Shown: positions 21,947 through 34,845 of the stretch, piece by piece | Position numbering within the stretch: the first letter of the stretch is position 1 | How the letters are laid out: each line of letters begins with the position of its first letter | Translations under genes and position numbers: made by a program | Notes under the pieces: model-generated | Told to the model about the DNA's origin: nothing | Seen by the model: the letters and a program-made list of their open reading frames with translations, nothing else | Databases searched by the model: none | Assembly: GCF_019175385.1 (NCBI RefSeq) | Contig: NC_083338.1 | Location: 68,394,712-68,458,711, forward strand | Direction of reading: 5' to 3' | Source: Lycium barbarum | Taxonomy: Eukaryota; Streptophyta; Magnoliopsida; Solanales; Solanaceae | DNA: 64,000 nucleotides

Positions 21947-23124
21947 ATGCCTCCGAAGAAGGCAACGGCGGTTTAGAAGGGCAAGGCAGGGATGGTAGGG
22001 ACTAGTCAGGCACAGCGAGTTACCCGGGCTCGTGTTTATGATTTGCCCGAGGTTTTGCCCCTTTCAGAGGGATCCGCTACACCACCGGCGGAGCCTGGAG
22101 CAGGTCCATCAGCAGCTCCAGGGGCCCGAGTACCCGCACCCGAGCCTCCAGCTCCTCAGCCAGGGGCGGAGGACAGGACACTGAGAGAGGCTGTGCAGTT
22201 ATTCACCACTCTGGTAGCGGGACAGGCTCGCAGACGCGGGCGAAGAGATGATGATGATGACGATAGGCGTGACAGCCTGAGAGTTCGAGAGTTCCTATCG
22301 TGTGGCCCTCCAGAGTTTTTCGGGTCTAAGCCCGACGAGGACCCCCATGACTTTATTCGGGGGATGCGGCGCTCACTAGACTTGGTCAGGGCTTCAGAGA
22401 CTGAGTCTGTTGAGTTGGCTTCGCATAGACTACGGGATGTTGCTGCTCACTGGTATGAGTCCTGAGAGCTATCCAGGGGTGAAGGTGCTACCCCAGCTAC
22501 TTGGGACGAGTTCGTGACTGCTTTCACTCACCACTTTTTGCCCCCAGAGTTACGGCGGGCGCGGGTTGACCGATTTTTGCATCTGCAGCAGAGGGGTCGG
22601 AGCGTCCGTGAGTATAATATGGAGTTTGATTCTTTGGCCCGGTATGCACCTGCCATAGTAGCAGATATGGCCGATCGGATGCACAGATACGTGATGGGGT
22701 TAGACCGCTATTTGATTGATGGCTGTATGGCGGTGGCATTGCAGGCAGACATGGATATTGCCCGACTACAGGCTTATGCCCTGGGTATGGAGGACCGACA
22801 TAAAGCTGATTATTCTAGCAGAGATCTTGACAGGAGGCCGCCCAAGAGGGCCAGATCCGCAGGTTATTCTGGAGATTCTCGAGGCGGACAGCCTCAGCAG
22901 CAGCAGTCAGGCAGACATCCTCCTCCGTCAGGCCGGGGTACACAGCTAGCTGGTAGGAGATTTGACAGTGCAGGACAGTCTGGGGCCGGTCAGAGCTCCA
23001 GAGCATCAGGGTCACAGATAGCTAGAGGTCCCAGCCAGCCCAGACCACCCAGGCCCCGTTGTTCCCATTGCGGGAAATCGCACCCGGGAGAGTGTTATCG
23101 ACTTACTGGAGCCTGTTTCATGCG
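21947..23124 (+). pseudogene. Gag of D, decayed
   Basis: Start ATG at 21947 (MPPKKATAV), the usual start of this family. In-frame TAG at 21974-21976 and TGA at 22463-22465 (where Trp is expected in a WYES..ELS context) break it; the remaining frame is otherwise open. The retrotransposon gag core is seen in EYNMEFDSLARYAPAIVADM and QADMDIARLQAYA. An R/Q-rich linker leads to the knuckle region: [12 protein letters not shown], then a CX2CX4HX4C knuckle interrupted by an apparent 2-nt loss near 23121, which puts gag and pol in different frames. GC content is higher than in the flanking LTRs. It would form the particle and bind RNA. Confidence 0.85.
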
Positions 23125-26100
23125 GTGGTCAGGGCCATCTTATGCGAGATTGTCCGTTGGCGAGCGGTTCTGGTAGTGTAGCTCAGCCGACGGGATCAGC
23201 CGTTGGTTCATCATCTGCTCCATCAGTTGCACGCCCTGCGGGGCGAGGTATGCCTGCACCGGCAGGACGCGGTCGAGGTCGTGGCAGTGCTTCAGGTTCT
23301 AGCGGTCCCTCGAACCGCATATATGCATTAGCCAGTCGCCAGGACCAGGAGGCTTCGCCGAATGTCGTCACAGGTATATTACTGGTTTTCTCCAGATCTG
23401 TATACGCACTGATTGATCCTGGTTCTACCTTATCATATATTTCCCCGCTCGTTGCTAGTAAAATTGGGATAGTGTCTGATCCTATAGAGCCATTTGAGGT
23501 CGCTACACCGATCGGGGATTGTATTATAGCGAGGCAGGTATATAGGGATTGTTCTGTGACTATATGTGATCGCTGCACTAAAGCTGATTTGATAGAATTA
23601 GATATGCTGGAATTCGATGTCATTATGGGTATGAACTGGTTAGCTTCCTGTTATGCTAATGTTGACTGCCAGAAAAAGGTAGTCCGTTTTCAGTTTCCAG
23701 GGGAACCAGTTATAGAGTGGTTCGGGTCTACAGCATCGCCGAGGGGTAAGTTTATTTCGTATCTCAAGGCTAAGAAGATGATTCAGAAAGGTTATATTTA
23801 TCATTTGGTTCGTGTGCACGACACTACAACCGAGACACCTACTCTTCAGTCTGTTCCGGTTGTTAGTGAGTTCCCAGATGTGTTTCCAGATGAGCTTCCG
23901 GGTCTTCCGCCTGAACGGGAGATAGATTTCACTATAGACTTGTTGCCGGATACGCAGCCTATATCTATTCCTCCGTACAGAATGGCACCGGCTGAATTGA
24001 AGGAGTTGAAAGAGCAGCTGAAAGACTTGTTGGATAAAGGCTTTATCAGACCCAGTACATCACCTTGGGGAGCGCCGGTATTATTTGTAAGAAAGAAAGA
24101 CGGGTCACTGCGCATGTGTATCGATTACCGGCAATTAAATAAGGTGACTATAAAGAATAAATATCCCCTCCCCCGGATTGATGATTTGTTTGATCAGTTG
24201 CAGGGTGCTAAATATTTTTCAAAGGTGGATCTGCGCTCAGGTTATCATCAGGTGCGAGTGCGAGAATCTGATATCCCAAAGACTGCTTTCAGGACCCGGT
24301 ACGGGCATTATGAATTCAGAGTTATGTCTTTCGGGTTGACAAATGCTCCAGCAGTATTTATGGATCTGATGAATCGGGTATTTCGGCCTTTCCTCGACAT
24401 GTTCGTGATTGTGTTTATCGATGATATTTTGATTTATTCACGATCAGCAGAGGAGCATTCAGATCATTTGAGGACGGTACTTGGCACTCTCTGTCAACAG
24501 AAACTATATGCTAAATTTTCCAAATGTGAATTCTGGTTAACTTCTGTGGCTTTCTTGGGACATATTGTCGGAGCAGACGGTATTCGGGTCGATACGCAGA
24601 AAATTGAAGCTGTACAGAATTGGCCCTGGCCTACTACACCGACAGAGGTGCGCAGTTTTCTGGGGTTAGCCGGATATTATCGCAGGTTCGCGGAAAATTT
24701 TTCTTCTATTGCAGCACCACTGACGAAGCTTACTCAGAAAGCAGCGAAATTTCAGTGGACCGATGCCTGCGAGCGCAGCTTTCAGATGTTGAAAGAAAAA
24801 TTAATTACAGCTCCAGTTTTAGCTCTTCCAGAAGGATCAGACGGGTATGTTGTCTATTGTGATGCCTCTGGTATTGGGATAGGTTGTGTATTGATGCAGC
24901 ACGGTCGAGCCATAGCCTATGTTTCCCGGCAGCTCAGACCGCACGAGAAGAATTATCCCACTCATGATCTTGAGTTGGCCGTGGTGATTCACGCTTTGAA
25001 GATTTGGCGGCATTATTTATATGGGGTCCATGTTGATATTTATACGGACCATAAGAGTCTCCAGTATATTTTTAAACAGAAAGAACTAAATTTGCGGCAG
25101 AGAAGATGGCTTGAGTTATTGAAAGACTATGACGTTGATATTCTGTACCATCCTGGGAAAGCCAATGTGATAGCGAATGCACTTAGCCGCAAGTCCATGG
25201 GCAGTTTAGCTGATGTACCATCTGATAAGAAAGACTTGGTTCGTGAAATTCTTCAGTTGGCCAGCCTTGGAGTTCGTTTGGCGGATTCTGTAGATTCTGG
25301 GATTTCTGTTCATGCAGTTGCTGAATCATCTATTATAGCAGAGGTAAAGCAGCGTCAGTTTGAAGATCCTATCCTGGTTCAGTACAGAGATGTGGCCCTT
25401 AATAAAGACAAGACTCCGTTTGAAATTTCACCTGAAGGGGTATTATTATATGAAGGCAGATTCTGTGTTCCGGATGTTGCAGGCTTACGGCGACAAATCA
25501 TGGGCGAGGCGCATAATGCACGGTATTCTGTTCATCCTGGTTCCACTAAAATGTATCATGATCTCAGAAGTTTGTATTGGTGGGACGGTATGAAGAAAGA
25601 TATTGCAGAGTTTGTTAGTCAGTGCCCGAATTGTCAGCAGATTAAAATTGAACACCAGATGCCCGGTGGGTTATTACAGGAGATGGAAATTCCAGCCTGG
25701 AAATGGGAGATGATTAATATGGATTTCGTTGTTGGGTTACCGCGCACTCCACGCAGGTATGATTCTATTGGGGTTATTGTTGACAGATTGACGAAATCAG
25801 CCCATTTTCTTCCGGTCCGGACTACTTATTCGGCTGAGGACTATGCTAGATTGTACATCAGGGAGATAGTCAGACTTCACGGGGTCCCTGTATCTATTAT
25901 TACTGACCGAGGTGCCCAGTTCACGGCAAATTTCTGGAGGTCATTTCAGGAGGGATTAGGGACTCAGGTGAGTCTCAGTATAGCTTTTCATCCTCAGTCC
26001 GACGGGCAGGCTGAGCGCACTATTCAGACGCTGGAAGATATGTTGCGGGCCTGCGTTATTGATTTCAGAGGCAGCTGGGATGATCATTTACCGCTTATTA

Positions 26101-26675
26101 AATTTGCCTATAATAACAGTTATCACTCCAACATTCAGATGGCACCATACGAAGCCCTCTATGGTAGAAAATGCAGATCTCCTATTGGTTGGTTCGACCT
26201 GGGCGAAACTAAATTAATCGGGCCAGATGTGATCCAGGAAGCAGTGGATAAGGTAAAACTTATTCGGGAGCGATTATTGGCTGCACAAAGTCGACAGAAA
26301 GCATATGCAGACAGACCACGTCGACCATTAGAGTTCCAGATTGGCGACTGGGTATTTCTGAAGGTGTCGCCTATGAAGGGTGTTATGAGATTCGGTAAAA
26401 AGGGTAAGTTAAGCCCGCGGTATATAGGGCCATATCAGATCGTTCGGAAGATAGGCGAGGTCGCCTATGAGCTGGACTTACCATCCGATTTGGAGGCAGT
26501 ACACCCGGTATTTCATATGTCTATGCTGCGAAAATGTATTGGTGATCCTTCCAGGATATTCCCAGTGGATGATATTCAGGTACCGGAGCACTTGTCTTAT
26601 GAAGAGCAGCCTATAACTATTTTGGACCAACAGGTACGGAGACTGCGTACTACGGAAGTGCCTTTTGGAAATTAG
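23125..26675 (+). CDS. Pol polyprotein of D: protease, RT, RNase H, integrase
   Basis: Open from the end of the gag knuckle; the longest Met frame starts at 23142 (1177 codons), but that Met is inside the knuckle and not a true start. Residues counted from it: protease motif ALIDPGS (Asp 92); RT with Asp 363 and FIDD 425-428; RNase H with Asp 574, Glu 611 and Asp 636, but NANALSR has Asn 679 where A and C have Asp (ADALSR), so an active-site carboxylate seems lost; integrase HHCC (His 791, His 798, Cys 828, Cys 831) and DDE (Asp 861, Asp 922, Glu 958); GPY near 1096-1098. The protein ends EVPFGN because the chromodomain-like tail is deleted and the frame runs into the truncated LTR. The product would act in cytoplasmic particles and then the nucleus. 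Confidence 0.9.
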
Positions 26676-29414
26676 TTTCGGGAATTACAAAACGAGATTT
26701 TTACGAATTGGGCTAAGAAAAATTGAATAAAAGTTTGAAGCCCAAGTTGAGGGGTGGCCGGCCATAGGCCTTCGCCCAAGCCCCATTTTAAATGGTCATG
26801 TGATGAGCATGTGACAATAATAAGGGGGGCAATATTATATGTTCATCTATATCCTTAGATTGTTCAAGAAAAATAAAATCAAACCTTTGAGCTCAAGAAA
26901 AAGGGGTCTCGACCGAACCCTATAGGAAGAGAGAATTTTTTTTCCAAGCCTTGTTTCCAATCATAAAATCTTGTTCTTCTCATATTTGTAGTGAGTTCAA
27001 GGCGCTCTCCGACGTGATACAATTAGTTTGGTGAAAGAGCGACGCTTGTGGAAAATCGGAATTTCAAGAAAAGGTAAGGATTTTGCCATTTTTGTGCTAT
27101 GAAACTTGTAGGAATGTTATAGTGATTATAGTTGCATGAAGATTATGGGATTGTGGTGTGTATGTGCATGGCGTGTGTGTTTGTGAAAGTTGTGGTTGGC
27201 CGTGAGCCATGTTTGTGTGGAAGGCAGGTGAATTTGATTTTGTTTAGTTGTTAATTGCGTCGTTGTGGCATTTATGGCGTAAATGAATGTTTAACGAGTT
27301 GAATTGACATTGGAAAATGGTTGCGGGTTCTTATGGGAATCTATATGATTTTTGTATATTCTTATATAATTGTGAAAGTAAGACTTTAAATGTGGATTAT
27401 GGTTGTTGTTAATGAATTTGGAATGAAACAATGCGAGTTAGTATGTTCGTCGTAGTTGTTGACGTTTCGGATGGAATATGGAAAGTGACGAATCATTCGA
27501 ACTTGTGTATATTGCTCGGAATATTATTGGGATGTGTTTGAATAACCTTCAATGAGTAAATGAATACAATAATGTGGACATTAGTTTGGTATTGTGAAGT
27601 TTGAACGAAAGTTGTCGATTTATATAGAAAGGAAGAATATTGACTTTAGAGTGATTTTGTTATGACTTATGACGTTTGTGATATTGTGGGCTGTTGTGTT
27701 GATGTATATTGAGCCGAGCTAAGTCTCGGGGGTGTTATATATATAGGGGAAGTGCTGCCGAAATTTCGGTAGACAAAAATGAAGGTAAGTGAATTCTTAA
27801 GCCTTACAATCCTTAATTGGTAACTTTGACCATTTGCAGATTCTGAGCAAAATGGGACTTGAGTTTTGGGCGAGCGTAAGACGTATATAAGGTATGTAAG
27901 GCTACCCTATTCCTACTTTTGGCATGTCTTAAGTATCCTAGGTTGATACCGGAGCCCCGGGGGCAATTCTGTTCCTTGAAATCCGAATTTGAAATCGAGC
28001 ACTATTCATTCAATTGAATTGAACCTTAAAGTCCTTCTTTTGCTTGCAAAGTAATTAAATGTCCGAAACTTATGCAAATGTAATCAAATCGCTTCGGATC
28101 TTCCATGTATGATTCCATAGACCCTAAATGTTTGTGATTCATGTTCGTCACCTCGACTTGACCCGCGGTGGCCCGCTAGCATCGAGACTTCCTTGTTGAC
28201 TCTATTATTCTCATTTTTGTATAATGTCAGCAAAACACTTTTGTTTATGAATTTGGCTATCATAGAATAATGTTTTGACTGCCACAGTATTCTAGATTAT
28301 ACTTTGAACCATAAATACTATGTTGGAAATATTTTGTTAAAGGAACCCTGTATTGACTAACTATTCGAACTAGTTGATTAATGAATTAGCATATGATATT
28401 ATCAAGTTTCAAAAGATGTTTTGACTTATAAATTGCATTGTTTGCTCACGACTCCGCTCGTGCCCTTATTATGACTTCGTTCACCGGTTCCCGGGCCGGT
28501 TATGATTCGTGCGCACTATGATAAATTCGGCCGTATGCTGTATTACGGTTCCCGAGACCTCGCCATAGGGCCGGGTTCCATTTGGTGTTATGCTGTGATA
28601 TGGCTGGTGATATGTTTTGATGATATGTGTGCTCGGGGATGTACGGAGATTTGAACCTTCTGGTGTTATGTTGTGTGTGGCACCAGTGTCGGAGTGGTGA
28701 CCACGTTCCTGAGCTTTGCATGATTTTGTTTGCATTATGTATATATGATTTTGATATAGATTCTGATATACTGTTCAGTATTCCCCCTTTTGTATCCTGT
28801 TTACTTTCAGTTGTGGCTCATATTTCTGTACTCTATGCTTTACATACTCAGTACATCTTTCGTACTGACCCCCTTTCTTCGGGGGCTGCGATTCATGCCC
28901 GCAGGTACAGAAACAGGTGATCCACCACTGTAGGCTCCACTTTCTGCTATTTCGGAGTACTCCCTTTTGATCCGGAGTCCACTTTTGGTAGATACATCTT
29001 TTGTTATGTATATATTTCTGTATATCTGACTATTTGGGTACGGCGGGGCCCTGTCCCGTCATATGATTCTGTCGGTCTGTTTAGAGGTCTGTGGACATGT
29101 TTATGGGTTGGGTCTTTCTGTTCGAATGTATGTATATGATGTGTTTGGGCGATCCCATTCGCCGCGGCGGCCGGTCCGCATATGTTTACATGTTGCCTTG
29201 TTGTCCGGTGTGGCCTTTGTTGGTATTTTTTGTGCGCAGGGTTATTTTGGATAGTCTGTAAAACAAAGGAAACTCTGTCGAAATTTTTCTGGAAATTATC
29301 TAAATTTGGAATATAGCCTTGTCGGCTTCTGCTATATACTTGAATGATTTTGATAGATGGGTTTGGGTGCCCAGATCGGGCGCTAGTCACGGCCTACGGG
29401 GTTGGGTCGTGACA
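26667..29414 (+). repeat. 3' LTR of D, 5'-truncated
   Basis: Colinear with 18995-21742 and of the same length, 2748 bp. The first 159 bp, the polypurine tract and the end of pol are missing; the join lies at 26663-26667 in a T/G-rich stretch. It ends GGGTCGTGACA. Confidence 0.95.
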
Positions 29415-29419
29415 AGTAT
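29415..29419. repeat. TSD of element D, right copy (AGTAT)
   Basis: Four of five bases match ATTAT at 18831-18835; the C LTR sequence continues right after it. Confidence 0.8.
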
Positions 29420-31234
29420 CAACACCAAATTCATAAAAATAAGTGTAAGAACACATCAAAGGATCTTCTAAGTCAAGAAATTCCCAAGAAGGTGGAACTA
29501 GGGTTTTGGCTAATTGAAGTATTTCCACTTAAGGATTGTTCAACCATCATCCAAGGTAATTTTCATGATTATTCCATGTTGTTTGAAGTATTGGAAAGTT
29601 TAGACACTTGAAATGTAGAAGAACATAGAAATGGGTCATTATTGAGTGAATAGTGACATAAATGAATGATAGTGGAATTGAACAATGAATATTGAAGTGT
29701 TGTGAGTACTAATACGTTATAAATGATGTTTATATCATGAAACAAGCATTAAATGCATGAAAACGCAAGGATGATCTAGAAGTAGAAATAAGGGAAAATT
29801 GGAGGAAAATGGTGGATTTTGCCAAATGTATGTAACTGACGATTGTCGATTATGATATTGCAAGTAATATTATGAATGTTGGGAGTTAATATAAAACATG
29901 AGAAAAGTGGTAGGAGAGAAGGAAGCGTTGTCCGACTCCTCCTAGAATTAGCGACGCGTTCTTATAGTTAGTTTACTAATGTTGATACGAATTCTCTTAT
30001 GAAGGTAACGACGTGAGATCGACGGAGAACAAGTAAGCGATATCTTAGCTAAACGACCAAGGTATGTGAGGCTAGTCCTTCCTTCTAATGGCATGAATCT
30101 TTTAGCTTGAATCCCTATTCCTTTCATGAATTCTTACATTATAAGAAGTTAAAAGCTTATGCCTATGAATGCCTATATGAGATAAGTTATACGATATGAT
30201 GACACTAGAATGATGATGATGAAATTACTTGCCTACACTCACCTTATGTACTAGTCCTTCCAAGGTGAAGCGGAGTGTCCATGATGGTTACATAATGTAA
30301 TCGGGGGATCACGACCTTACGTCACCCCGATAGAGTAAAGTTGATCATGAGTCTTATATACGCATGATGATAAGATAAGTATTTTATGATAAGCATATTA
30401 CTATGAGAATTTACATTGAGCATGTCATGAGCATTTCACACCGGGCCTAGTTGGCCGGGCAGACACCGCTTCGGCGGGCGGCGATACGGATACACCACGA
30501 CCTACGGGCGTGGGCAGACACCACTAGTGGGCGGCATGAGATGGTACCCCGGACGCGGGAGGCCTGGACGCGGGCTAATATTATTGATTATCACACCGTT
30601 CCGACATGGACGGGCAGCTTGCATGTGATGCATACATGTTATGATGATGAGTATGAGTAAGACAGCATGGATTACTTCATTTATGATTATCAGTCAGATC
30701 CAGATGTCTCATGTTAATGTTATCCTCATATTATTGATGTTTCTTTCATTATGTATGCCTCTCATACTCGGTACAATATTCGTACTGACGTCCTTTCTTC
30801 GGACGCTGTGTTCATGCCCACAGGTAGACAGGGAGGAGAGCTTGGCCCAGGTCCTCAGTAGCTGTCAGCTGATAGATAGCACTCCATTGTTCGGAGGTGC
30901 TTATGGCTATTCTTTTGATGTACATTCATATATGCATATTTTGGGCATGACGGAGTCTTGTTCTGTCTATGTATTCATTATGTTAGTAGAGGCTCGTAGA
31001 TGCGCAGTGTGGGTTAGATAGTCTCACAAGATGTTTTCATATGTATGTATATTATTTTGATGGCGGAGAGGCAAATGTATATAAAGTATTTATGTTTTGA
31101 TTAAATATGATTTTCCTACAATTGGTATGTAAAATCGATAAAAGAGTATTAAATGAGCAAGATAAGTAATAGAGTGAGCGGTGCTTGGTAACTAGCTCCG
31201 GGTACCCGTCGCGGCCCCTAGCTAGGTCGTGACA
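29420..31234 (+). repeat. 5' LTR of C, right part
   Basis: Matches 35576-37384. Contains donor-like CCAAG|GTATGT near 30060, and the core CGTACTGAC GTCC TTTCTTC GGAC GCTG..CATGCCCACAG near 30782-30822, where the stem is GTCC/GGAC instead of CCCC/GGGG. It ends AGGTCGTGACA. Confidence 0.9.
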
Positions 31235-31827
31235 GTACCCCGGACTCAGCCCACAGGTTCAGCAGCGGGTTCTTCGTCAGCTCGTCCGACCGCACAGACT
31301 CCTTAGACTACAGCAGGCAGAGGCAGGGGTAGAGGGGGAACATCCACTTCAGGTGTTGTTCAGCCCCGTGTGTATGCTTTAGCTAGGCGACAGGATCTTG
31401 AGTCTTCCCCAGATGTTGTCACAGGTACCTTGACTATATTTTCCCGTGACGTATATGCTCTGATTGATCTGGGTTCTACCTTCTCATATATTACTCCGTA
31501 TATCGCTGATTATGTTGGGGTGAGACCCGAGCCAATTAAACCTTTTGAGGTATTCACTCCGGTTGGTGATCCCGTAATAGCGAGACAAGTATACAAGAAC
31601 TGTGTAGTCATTTTATGTAATCGTCAGACAAGGGCTGATTTGATTGAACTTGAGATGATAGATTTTGACGTAATTATGGGTATGGACTGGTTGGCATCGT
31701 GCTATGCTAATGTTTTTGCCGGACAAAAGTAGTTCGATTCCAATTTCCGGGAGAGCCCGTACTTGAGTGGAAGGGTAATACAGCTTCCCCAAAGGGTAGG
31801 TTTATTTCCTACCTTAAGGCGAGAAAG
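31235..31827 (+). pseudogene. Gag end and protease remnant of C
   Basis: gag sequence begins directly after the LTR end, at an RTQPTGSAAGSSSARP stretch that in A lies just after the zinc knuckles. So PBS, leader and nearly all of gag are gone. A stop lies near 31303. The protease motif reads ALIDLGSTFSYI, with Leu in place of the Pro of D. A frameshift near 31715-31735 precedes the [11 protein letters not shown] block. Confidence 0.85.
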
Positions 31828-33485
31828 ATGATAGCCAAGGGTTATATTTGTCATATAGTTCGGGTTCATGACACGGAAGCGGCAGTGCCAACTTTCCAGT
31901 CTGTCCCGGTAGTGAATGAATTCCCAGATGTGTTTCCCGACGAGTTGCCAGGCCTTCCTCCAGAAAGGGAGATTGATTTCGCCATCGATGTGTTACCAGA
32001 CACCAAGCCCATCTCTATTCCTCCATATCTAATGGCTCTAGCAGAACTGAAAGAGCTAAAAGCACAGCTAAAAGATTTACTTGAGAAGGGGTTTATAAGG
32101 CCTAGTTCCTCGCCATGGGGAGCACCAGTCTTGTTCGTAAGGAAGAAAGACGGATCGCTACGAATGTACATCGACAACAGGCAGTTGAAAAAAGTGACGG
32201 TGAAGAACAGATATCCCCTTCCTAGAATTGACGACTTGTTCGATCAGTTGCAAGGTGCTAAATGGTTCTCCAAGATAGATCTGAGATCAGGTTATCATCA
32301 GGTGAGAATTAGGGAAGTAGATATTCCCAGACTGCCTCCAGGACAAGATATGGTCACTACGAGTTTCGAGTAATGTCATTCGGGTTGACAAATGCCCCGG
32401 CAGTGTTCATGAATTTAATGAATAATGTGTTCAGGCCGTTCTTGGACCTTTTTGTGATAGTGTTCATCGACGATATTTTGGTATATTCTCGCATAGAATC
32501 AGAACATGCAGATCATCTAAGAATTGTTCTTGGCGTTCTTCGAGATCGGGAATTGTATGCAAAGTTTTCGAAGTGCGAGTTTTGGCTTAATTCTGTTGCA
32601 TTCCTGGGTCATGTTATTTCAGATGATGGCATCCGAGTCGACACTCAGGAAATAGAAGCTGTGAAGACTTGGCCAAGGCCTACGACGCCCACGGAAGTTC
32701 GTAGTTTCCTTGGGTTAGCAGAATATTATAGAAGATTCGTAGAGGGCTTCTCATCTATTTCAGCCCCATTGACAAAGTTAACCCAAAAGTCGGCTAACTT
32801 TCAGTGGAGTGATGCCTGTGAGCGTAGCTTCCAAGAGCTGAAAAACAGGTTGACCTCAACGCCAGTGCTAACACTTCCAGAAGGATCAGATGGCTATGTC
32901 GTATATTGTGATGCTTCCGGCGTGGGAATAGGATGTGTGTTGATGCAGCATGGGAAAGTCATTGCATATGCCTCGAGACAGTTGCGGAAACATGAACAGA
33001 ATTATCCCACTCATGATCTTGAGCTAGCTGCGGTCATTCATGCATTGAAAATGTGGAGACACTATTTATATGGTTTGCACGTGGACATCTATACGGATCA
33101 CAAAATCCTTCAATATATTTTCAAACAGAAGGAGTTGAACCTGCGGCAAAGGAGATGGTTAGAATTACTGAAGGATTATGATGTGAACATTCTATATCAT
33201 CCAGGGAAGGCGAATGTAGTAGCAGATGCACTTAGCCGCCGATCGATGGGTAGTTTATGTGGAGTTCCTTCGGAAAAGCGAGAAATGGTTCGTGAGGTCC
33301 ATCGGTTAGCAAGTCTCGGCGTACGGCCAATTGATTCAGGAGATGCAAGTATTAGCATCAATGACCCCACAGTTTCATCATTGAATCTAGAAGTGAAGGG
33401 ACGGCAATATGAAGATCCTCAGTTAAGCCACTATCGAGATCTATCTCAGGAAAAGGAAACGTCTCCATTCGAAGTTTCCATATAA
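31828..33485 (+). pseudogene. RT and RNase H of C, frameshifted
   Basis: RT begins with [20 protein letters not shown] and continues past [10 protein letters not shown] (usual CIDYRQL), with a 1-nt loss near 32330 that shifts frame. The second part (32373 on) holds FIDDILVYS, the thumb and RNase H with [20 protein letters not shown] and ADALSR, all catalytic carboxylates present. It stops at TAA 33483-33485, just before the integrase linker GVLRYR. Reverse transcribes the element RNA in intact relatives. Confidence 0.9.
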
Positions 33486-34370
33486 GGGGTTCTTAGATAT
33501 CGAAGCCGGCTATGTGTACCGAATGTGGCAAACTTGCGCCAACGGATTTTAGAGGAAGCACATTATTCCCGGTATTCTATTTATCCAGGTGCAACCAATA
33601 TGTACCACGATCTGAAATTGATATATTGGTGGGATGGCATGAAGCGAGACATAGCAGAATTTGTAGCACAGTGCCCAAATTGCCAGCAAGTGAAGGCCGA
33701 GCATCAAAAGCCAGGAGGGTTATTGCAAGCAATGGAAATTCCTACGTGGAAATGGGAAGAAATTAACATGGATTTTGTGGTAGGATTACCCCGTACGCGA
33801 GGGAAGTATGATTATATATGGGCGATCGTGGATAGACTCACGAAAGTAGCTCATTTTCTTCCCGTTAGAACCACATATTCAGCGGAAGATTATGCTAAAT
33901 TGTATCTCAAGGAGATTGTACGACTTCACGGTATTCCTTTGGCCATTATCACAGACAGAGGGGCACAGTTCACAGCCAAGTTCTTGAAGTCCTTTCAAGA
34001 AGGTCTAGGTACCAAAGTTATGCTCAGCACGGCGTTCCATCCGCAGACTGACGGACAAGCCGAGCGCACCATTCAGACCTTAGAGGATATGCTACGAGCA
34101 TGTGTGCTGGACTTTGGTGGTAGTTGGGATGAGCATTTGCCTCTTATTGAATTTTCCTATAATAACAACTATCATTCCAGTATTCAAATGGCCCCGTATG
34201 AAGCCTTATATGGAAGAAAATGCAGATCTCCAATTGGATGGGTTGAAACCGGAGAAGTACAATTGATAGGCCCCGACTTGATCCAACAAGCATTTGAAAA
34301 GGTTAAAGTGATTCGAGACCGACTGTTAACAGCCCAAAGTCGCCAAAAGTCTTATGCAGATAATCGCTGA
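33486..34370 (+). pseudogene. Integrase of C
   Basis: The zinc-binding Cys pair is intact (CPNCQQ), preceded by a His-containing YSIYPGATNMYHDL where D has His before Pro-Gly, so one zinc ligand is lost. The catalytic core is complete: [24 protein letters not shown]. The frame ends with TGA 34368-34370 in a DNR.RDLEFQ context, where Arg is expected. It is separated from RNase H by the stop at 33483. Confidence 0.9.
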
Positions 34371-34845
34371 CGAGACTTGGAATTTCAAGTGGGCAATTGG
34401 GTGTTCCTGAAGGTATCGCCGATGAAGGGAGTGATGAGATTTGGCAAGAAGGGAAAAGCTAAGTCCCAGATATATCGGACCCTACCAAATCATTCGCAAT
34501 GTGGGTCGAGTAGCCTATAAATTGGACTTGCCTTCAGAGCTCGAATCCGTGCATCCAGTATTCCATGTTTCGATGCTCCGCAAGTGTATTGGAGACCCAA
34601 CAAGAATAGTTCCGGTTGATGATGTGCAAGTAACAGAGAAGCTAACATACGAGGAAATGCCCATTGCCATTTTGGATAGACAAGTACGAAGACTTCGGAA
34701 TAAAGAGGTTGCTTCAGTCAAAGTTCTATGGCGGAATAATAATCGAGAAGAAATGACTTGGGAAGCGGAGGAGAAGATGAAATCTATGTACCCCCATTTG
34801 TTCCAATCCCCAGAAGAGATTCAAGATGAGACGTCGATGGTGTAA
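34371..34845 (+). pseudogene. Integrase C-terminus and chromodomain-like tail of C
   Basis: The best-kept tail in the window. After [15 protein letters not shown] there is a 1-nt shift near 34455, then [11 protein letters not shown] (GPY module), LDRQVRRLRNKEVASVKV and LWRNNNREEMTWEAEEKM ending in YPHLF, the pattern of Tekay/Del-type chromodomains. Ends at a natural stop 34843-34845. It supports the lineage call for A, C, D and E. Confidence 0.85.

Larger units (their letters stand above)
18836..29414 (+). mobile_element. Element D: gypsy chromovirus-type element with open pol
   Basis: 10.6 kb, TSD ATTAT (18831-18835) and AGTAT (29415-29419), one mismatch; the uninterrupted site ATTATCAACACC is seen in the C 3' LTR near 35571. 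5' LTR, PBS and leader are intact. gag has two stops and a frameshift; pol is open for 1177 codons. A deletion joins pol directly to the 3' LTR and removes the chromodomain, PPT and first 159 bp of that LTR. It is the likely autonomous relative of B. Confidence 0.95.

Noticed and set aside
18252..31234. Solo LTR flanked by GTACC on both sides
   Set aside because: The E LTR continues exactly after 37384-37389, not after 31239, and gag-pol plus a second LTR of the same family follow, so the unit is 18252-37384.
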